Of a stretch of 64,000 bases of DNA, positions 59,187-64,000 are shown piece after piece (positions within the stretch are counted from its first letter, which is position 1; each line of letters begins with the position of its first letter). This DNA is from a virus, in the IMG/VR virus record IMGVR_UViG_3300017706_000970, positions 1-64,000 of that record, one strand, 5' to 3'. The position numbers were made by a program, and so were the translations under genes. The notes under the pieces are model-generated. The model searched no databases. It worked only from the letters and a program-made list of their open reading frames with translations, and was not told the origin of the DNA.

Positions 59187-60904
59187 TAAATTTTAAAACC
59201 GTTAGGTTCCGAAACTTCGGGTCTTTCGGTAACAACGAAACAGAAATAAATTTAGACAAACATAACTTTGTTCTCGTGTCTGGAAACAATGGACACGGTA
59301 AATCGTTTGCTTTGTTGGACTCTATTACCTTTGCTTTGTTTGGTAAACCGTTTAGAAAAATCAATATTCCTCAGTTGACTAACAGTGTAAATCAGAAGGA
59401 CTGCATGGTCGAGGTTGATTTTCTTATTGGAACAGATGAATATACAATTCGTCGTGGACTAAAGCCAAAGATCTTTGAGATATTCAAGGATGGGAAGATG
59501 ATTGATCAGTCTGCAAAGGCTAAAGATTATCAACGAATGCTCGAAGAACAAATTCTCAAGATGAACTATAAGTCATTTACTCAGGTGGTGATTCTTGGTA
59601 GTTCGTCGTTTGTTCCGTTTATGCAATTGACAGCCGCTGATAGAAGAAGTGTCATTGAAGACATTCTTGATATTAATGTTTTCTCTCTGATGAATGGAAT
59701 TCTGAAGACGAGAGTCTTAACACTAAAAGAAGAAGAAAGAGAACTGGGATATGAAATTAGTATTGCGAAAGAAAAAATCGACATACAACACAAACATATC
59801 AAGAAAGTCCAAGACAAAAGTCAAGAATCAATCAATGAAATACAAGAGGACATTAAAACGATTATCAACGAGGCGCAAGAGGTAAGAACTTCTATGAGTT
59901 CGATTGAGATTGGAATTGATGAACTAAAAAATCAGATAACCAATAAAGATTCTGTAGTGTCTTCTTTGGGTAAAATTAATAAACTCAAGGATAGTATTGA
60001 TAAGAATATTCAAACCACAGAGAAGGATATTAAGTTCTACATTGATAATCAAAATTGCCCAACGTGTCATCAACATATAGAAGATGATCACCGAGAAGAA
60101 ATGATTGAAGATAAAAGAAACAAGAAGTCTGAATATACCGATGGTCTATCTAAAATTAATTTGAAACTAGAAGAACTTTCCGGCGAACTCACTGTGGTTC
60201 AAGAAGTGATGTCTGATATTGTAAAGAAAGAAAAAGAACTTTCCGAACTGAATACAGAACTTTCTATTAAGAAGGATCGTATTGACAATGCTAATAAAAG
60301 AATCAGTAGTATAAAGTCCAAGGACACGGACGACACGCAGGAAAATGAAAGACTTAAAGAATTAGTAAAGGAACTAGCTGATCTGGATTCTGTTCACGAA
60401 TCGAATACCTCCCAGATGCACGACTACGGAATTGTATCTGGTCTCTTGAAGGACAGTGGAATTAAGTCAAAGATCATCAAGTATTATTTGCCTATTATGA
60501 ATAGGTTGATCAATAAGTATCTTGGATCGATGGACTTCTTCGCACAGTTTCATTTGGATGAAAACTTCAACGAGACAATTAAATCTAGACATCGAGACGA
60601 ATTCAGTTATATGAGTTTCAGTGAAGGTGAAAAGATGAGAATTGATTTGGCTTTGCTTCTGTCTTGGAGAGAAGTCGCAAGACTAAAGAACAGTGCGAAT
60701 ACCAATCTCCTTATTTTAGATGAAGTTTTTGATTCATCTTTGGATAGTATGGGTACAGATGAGTTTATGAAACTGCTATATAATTTGGGTAAAAAAGTAA
60801 ATGTATTCATCATCTCTCACAGGACTGATCAACTGTCAGACAAATTTGAACATACGATCACCTTTGAGAAGAAGAACAATTTCAGTCGAATCATTCGAAC
60901 TTAA
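59183..60904 (+). CDS. gp46: Recombination nuclease subunit gp46 (Rad50-like)
   Basis: 573 residues (T4: 560). ATG 59183 follows GGAGG and overlaps the upstream stop. Walker A GNNGHGKS at 34-41, long coiled-coil arms, a zinc hook CPTC at 292-295, signature-like SEGEKMRIDLALLLS and Walker B LLILDEVFDSSLD. SMC/Rad50-type ATPase that works with gp47 in end resection and recombination-dependent replication. Confidence 0.97.
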   Translation: MINFKTVRFRNFGSFGNNETEINLDKHNFVLVSGNNGHGKSFALLDSITFALFGKPFRKINIPQLTNSVNQKDCMVEVDFLIGTDEYTIRRGLKPKIFEIFKDGKMIDQSAKAKDYQRMLEEQILKMNYKSFTQVVILGSSSFVPFMQLTAADRRSVIEDILDINVFSLMNGILKTRVLTLKEEERELGYEISIAKEKIDIQHKHIKKVQDKSQESINEIQEDIKTIINEAQEVRTSMSSIEIGIDELKNQITNKDSVVSSLGKINKLKDSIDKNIQTTEKDIKFYIDNQNCPTCHQHIEDDHREEMIEDKRNKKSEYTDGLSKINLKLEELSGELTVVQEVMSDIVKKEKELSELNTELSIKKDRIDNANKRISSIKSKDTDDTQENERLKELVKELADLDSVHESNTSQMHDYGIVSGLLKDSGIKSKIIKYYLPIMNRLINKYLGSMDFFAQFHLDENFNETIKSRHRDEFSYMSFSEGEKMRIDLALLLSWREVARLKNSANTNLLILDEVFDSSLDSMGTDEFMKLLYNLGKKVNVFIISHRTDQLSDKFEHTITFEKKNNFSRIIRT

Positions 60905-60916
60905 AAGAGGAATCCG

Positions 60917-61693
60917 ATGACCATAAACAATGTTCGGGAAGATTGGTATTCTCAGCACCGAAAGAAAATTATGGATCATTTTAAAATTGCCAAACCCCTA
61001 TCCAATAGGGTTAAAAAGTATCAGTCCCCAACGGGTAAGTATACTGTGGTAGTGACTCCAGTAGAATTTAGATTTAGAAATAAGAAAACAAAATATATTT
61101 ACACTATTGGTACTGTCTACCAAGATGGTAAAATGATATTCAACGTCCATAGAAACGCTCCTGATTTTCCATACCTCTTCGTAGAGGATCATGAAGATGG
61201 GTTTGATTATCTTCTCTGTGCAGAAGACAATCAGGCTAGAACCGTTGTTCAATTGAACACATCTAAAGCCAGATCTTTCATCAGTGAGAAATCCCAACGA
61301 GGTATAGAATTCTGTTGGCAGAAATTACACACCTCGGAAAATGCCAAAGTTATTGCCGTTGAGGGGTATGTAAAACACAAACCAAAAGATAAACTAGAGT
61401 ACAGAGAAATAAGATTTTACAAATTTTCTGATATTATGGACTTGCCATGGAAGGAAATTGGTGAGAGAATAAATTTTCCTTACGAGGAATTCATCTCTTG
61501 GGAAAATGATTCTCATTACACACTTGCCATTCATGAAGAAGTAAGGTATACTGATGATATGAAAGTTACCGATTTAACTCAAGCTGAGAGAAAGAACTCT
61601 CTTCTGAAAGATGAAATTCGTTTGAAGAAGATATTTTATAAGTTTCCCCTACAAGAAGGAATTCGAGAAGAAGTTTACTCTGAGTGGATCTAA
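60917..61693 (+). CDS. Conserved protein of unknown function
   Basis: 258 residues after GAGGAATCCG. Beta-rich pattern: GKYTVVVTPVEFRF, YIYTIGTVYQDGKMIFNVHR, VEDHEDGFDYLLCAEDNQAR, GIEFCWQKLH and a late LPWKEIGERINFPYEEF. Similar proteins, with a VxRN-pxFpyxxV then GxDYLxCgEDxQ pattern, are known from phages and bacteria but have no function. It lies among replication genes. Confidence 0.6.
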   Translation: MTINNVREDWYSQHRKKIMDHFKIAKPLSNRVKKYQSPTGKYTVVVTPVEFRFRNKKTKYIYTIGTVYQDGKMIFNVHRNAPDFPYLFVEDHEDGFDYLLCAEDNQARTVVQLNTSKARSFISEKSQRGIEFCWQKLHTSENAKVIAVEGYVKHKPKDKLEYREIRFYKFSDIMDLPWKEIGERINFPYEEFISWENDSHYTLAIHEEVRYTDDMKVTDLTQAERKNSLLKDEIRLKKIFYKFPLQEGIREEVYSEWI

Positions 61694-61694
61694 A

Positions 61695-62825
61695 ATGAAA
61701 ACCAAAAGAAAAATTAAACGAGGCGCCACCATTGAGAAGATTCACTATGGTGACGAACCAAGTTGGAATGAGTCAGATGAAATGGATATTGATACCTTTC
61801 TTCTGCGATCTTATGCTTGGTATAATGCAATGTCCAATCTCAAGAACTACAAGAAGTGGTGTCTTGTTTGGATGAAAGAAAATAATTATGATGTAGAAAA
61901 CATCAAAAAAGTTAATCGTGTTGACCACCGAAGTTTTTTGTTTGGTCATAATTGTAGAATGTTGAGTAACGAAGTTCCTCTTCCAGAAATTCTCATAGAG
62001 AAAACCAAGACTCATATTAAAGAAATGATTGCATTGGGTAGTAGGTCAAAGAAAGTCAAGACTGAAACTGTCGAGAAACCTAAGATTTCTATTCAGGATA
62101 GAATGAAGGAACAGGTAATCGAATACTCCGGTGACATTAATATTATTCTCGACAAAACTCTTGATGAGATTCTTGAGAAGAAGAAGCCTCAGATGGATGT
62201 TGTCAAGTGGTTGAAGGATAATGAAGTAAAGTCTATTCAATCTGGAATGATTTCGTCGGAGTTCAAGTCACTTGTTGATGAACTGAACATGGTTTATAAC
62301 AAGGAAGATAAACAACTAATGGAGGGATGGGGTTTTCTCTCTCGTCCGCAGTTAAAGAAGTATCGAGACTTTGTTCAGAACATTGTCGATACATGTGAGG
62401 AATACTCTACTGTTCTCAAGAAGACTCGTAAGCCTCGTCGTAAGAAGTTGCAGACTAAGGCCAGTCTTGTTAAGAATGTTAAGTACATGATTCAAACCGA
62501 AGATGGTAAAGTGAAGTCGATCGATCCAAAGCAGATCATCGGTGCAACTAAAGTTATTACCTACAACACCAAGACCGATCAGTTCTCTATCTACGAAAAG
62601 ACTAGAATGGTTGACGGACTCTCGGTTAAGGGTACAACCATTGTAGGAGTGGACAACGAGAAGTCGGTGTGTAGGAGAGTGGGTAAGGATAAGTCCATCG
62701 TAAAGGTTGCTAGTTCCAGTGGAATTAGAGCCATCAATAACGCATATAAAAATCTTAAAAATAAGGAATCTGTTCCAAGTCCACGACTAAATAGTAATGT
62801 TGTGATTCTACAGGCGTTCAAATGA
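61695..62825 (+). CDS. Unknown Lys-rich protein upstream of RNase H
   Basis: 376 residues, starting with a basic KTKRKIKRGATIEKI. An N-terminal domain contains MDIDTFLLRSYAWYNAMSNL, then a Lys/Glu-rich linker, a helical middle (MDVVKWLKDNEVKSIQSGMI) and a C-terminal domain KPRRKKLQTKASLVKNVKYM. It resembles unassigned proteins in marine T4-like replication regions. Nucleic-acid binding seems likely. ATGA overlap with rnh. Confidence 0.55.
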   Translation: MKTKRKIKRGATIEKIHYGDEPSWNESDEMDIDTFLLRSYAWYNAMSNLKNYKKWCLVWMKENNYDVENIKKVNRVDHRSFLFGHNCRMLSNEVPLPEILIEKTKTHIKEMIALGSRSKKVKTETVEKPKISIQDRMKEQVIEYSGDINIILDKTLDEILEKKKPQMDVVKWLKDNEVKSIQSGMISSEFKSLVDELNMVYNKEDKQLMEGWGFLSRPQLKKYRDFVQNIVDTCEEYSTVLKKTRKPRRKKLQTKASLVKNVKYMIQTEDGKVKSIDPKQIIGATKVITYNTKTDQFSIYEKTRMVDGLSVKGTTIVGVDNEKSVCRRVGKDKSIVKVASSSGIRAINNAYKNLKNKESVPSPRLNSNVVILQAFK

Positions 62826-63658
62826 TTTTAATTGATAACAGTCAAGTAATACTTTCTAGTATCTTTGCCCAGACAAAGGGCAGTGTAAATGGAATTGACG
62901 AGTCTCTTGTTCGACATATGACTCTCAATGCCTATCGAAATTTTAAAAACAAGTTTTCCTCTAAGTTCGGCGAACTAGTAATCTGTGAAGATTCTAGTAA
63001 CTGTTGGCGTAAGGATCACTTTCCTCTTTACAAGGCGAACAGAAAGAAGAATCAAAATAAGTCTGATGTTGATTGGTCCTCTGTGTATGACACGTTGACT
63101 AAGGTTCGGAATGAAATTCGGGATACTTTTCCATACAAGAACATGAGAGTTCCTCGAACAGAAGCTGATGATATCATCGCCGTTCTGACTCGAAAGTTTC
63201 ATGTACAGGAACCCATCATGATTGTATCTGGTGACAAGGACTTCAAGCAGTTGCAGAAGTTCCCGAATGTTCAACAGTATTCGCCTGTCCAAAAGAACAT
63301 GATCGAATGTGATGACCCTGAGAAGTTTTTGATTTATCACATTATCAAGGGGGATGCCAGTGATGGCATTCCGAATGTTTTATCTGAAGACGATGTGTTT
63401 GTGTGTGAAGATAAACGACAAAAGCCATGCGGCGAAAAGAAAATTAATTCCTTAATGGAAAATCTTGACCCCGTTGCTTGCACTGATAATTGGAATAGGA
63501 ATGACACGCTCATTAACCTAGACAAAATTCCAGATGATATAGTAAATCTGGTAGTGCAGGAGTGGGACACCCCTATTGTCGGTTCAAAGTCTAAAGTATT
63601 TAATTACTTTATCGAACACAAACTCAAAAATCTCATGGGAGATATACAGGAATTCTGA
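62822..63658 (+). CDS. rnh: T4-type RNase H (5' nuclease family)
   Basis: 278 residues (T4: 305). FEN-family features: ILIDNSQVI start, LVICEDSSNCWRKDHFPLYK and ANRKKN, the acidic motif RVPRTEADDIIAVLTRKF, VSGDKDFKQL and GDASDGIPNV. It removes RNA primers from lagging strands. The acidic metal ligands (EADD, GDKD, GDASDG) are intact. It follows the unknown gene with ATGA overlap. Confidence 0.95.
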   Translation: MILIDNSQVILSSIFAQTKGSVNGIDESLVRHMTLNAYRNFKNKFSSKFGELVICEDSSNCWRKDHFPLYKANRKKNQNKSDVDWSSVYDTLTKVRNEIRDTFPYKNMRVPRTEADDIIAVLTRKFHVQEPIMIVSGDKDFKQLQKFPNVQQYSPVQKNMIECDDPEKFLIYHIIKGDASDGIPNVLSEDDVFVCEDKRQKPCGEKKINSLMENLDPVACTDNWNRNDTLINLDKIPDDIVNLVVQEWDTPIVGSKSKVFNYFIEHKLKNLMGDIQEF

Positions 63659-63659
63659 G

Positions 63660-63842
63660 ATGAAAAAACAATACTACTACGAAGATTACGACGATACTCG
63701 TGACATAGGTTCACGGTCTACTAAAAAGAATCAAAAAAAGAGTAAACGACACAACGAAAAACAGTCCCTTAAAGATCTGAGAAATCTTTCAGAAGATGAC
63801 ATTGAAGATAAATGGGACTCTGAATTTGAAGAGGAGTGGTGA
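63660..63842 (+). CDS. Small charged protein
   Basis: 60 residues from ATG 63660, one base after the rnh stop. Tyr/Asp start (KKQYYYEDYDDTRDIG), Lys-rich middle (KKNQKKSKRHNEKQ) and an acidic end (IEDKWDSEFEEEW). Similar short mixed-charge proteins are common near marine T4-like rnh genes. No function is known. Confidence 0.55.
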   Translation: MKKQYYYEDYDDTRDIGSRSTKKNQKKSKRHNEKQSLKDLRNLSEDDIEDKWDSEFEEEW

Positions 63843-63843
63843 T

Positions 63844-64000
63844 ATGGGATGCGGATGCGGTAAAAATCAAAGTTCTAGTCCAGATTCAGCTAGAGCTTCT
63901 GCTAATTTAAAGAAAGTTTCGGAAAAAAAACTAGAACCTGATCCTAGTTTAAATCAACCTACGTTTCCGTCTATTCCGCAGTTATCTGTGGATAGACGAA
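63844..64000 (+). CDS. MGCGC-type small protein, cut by window edge
   Basis: ATG 63844 begins MGCGCGKNQSSSPDSARA and stays open to the right edge (52 codons seen). The two close cysteines suggest a metal-binding or lipidated start; phage proteins beginning MGCGCK are frequent and unassigned. The remainder is Ser/Pro-rich. Confidence 0.5.
   Translation, partial: MGCGCGKNQSSSPDSARASANLKKVSEKKLEPDPSLNQPTFPSIPQLSVDRR

Overview
The window is a contiguous piece of the genome of a T4-type (exo-T-even) myovirus. Gene content and order match the T4 core: head, neck, tail, baseplate, terminase and recombination/replication modules are nearly all on the + strand, tightly packed with ATGA or TAATG overlaps. 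It also has a cluster of nine tRNA genes and two promoter classes. One class is sigma70-like (TTGACA, 16-17 bp spacer, TATAAT). The other is T4-late-like (TATAAATA or [A/C]CTAAATA). Both late-transcription factors, a gp33-like coactivator and gp55, are encoded here. None of the tRNA genes carries an encoded CCA end. Two accessory proteins carry type I dockerin repeats of the style common in planctomycetes, so a planctomycete host is a reasonable but unproven guess. The overall gene set is also close to marine cyanophage and pelagiphage T4-likes.

Layout. 1-4300: small genes, then an accessory cassette: a secreted protein, a trypsin-like protease with a dockerin, a small holin-like membrane protein, and a secreted dockerin protein that appears to continue through a -1 frameshift. 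It ends at a strong terminator. 4300-9340: an early region of small genes, six sigma70-type promoters, nine tRNAs (Glu, Leu, Ile, Lys, Gly, Arg, Thr, Asn, Pro) and a roughly 360-nt gene-free stretch full of inverted repeats. 9340-10930: a deaminase-like protein, gp33-like coactivator and gp32 single-strand DNA-binding protein, closed by a UUCG-loop terminator. 10931-13254 (minus strand): a tail chaperone/tape-measure island (gp26, gp51-like, putative tape measure) with a candidate -1 frameshift at an 8-nt T run. 13295-38276: gp4, a gp2-like protein, then the baseplate and tail fibre genes (gp54-, gp48-, gp53-, gp27-, gp5-, gp25-, gp6-, gp7-position, gp8-like, a 2535-aa DUF4815-type protein, a collagen-like fibre and a PAAR-like tip). 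38313-53452: gp13, 14, 15, 16, 17, 18, 19, 20, an insert of three unusual genes, prohead core protein, gp21, gp22 and gp23, then a strong terminator. 53546-64000: a tail-tube-like paralogue, UvsY, UvsW, an Sm-like protein, gp55, gp47, gp46, RNase H and several conserved unknowns.

How it fits together. Host-type promoters drive the early and middle genes, including gp32, uvsY and gp55. gp55 plus the gp33-like coactivator then redirect host polymerase to the late motifs found upstream of the structural operons and of the accessory cassette. The most interesting items are the dockerin/protease cassette, two candidate programmed -1 frameshifts (one in a T4-type tail chaperone pair), a gp32 that has lost its zinc-binding cysteines, the structured gene-free stretch at 7.8-8.2 kb, and the cysteine-rich insert between portal and prohead protease.
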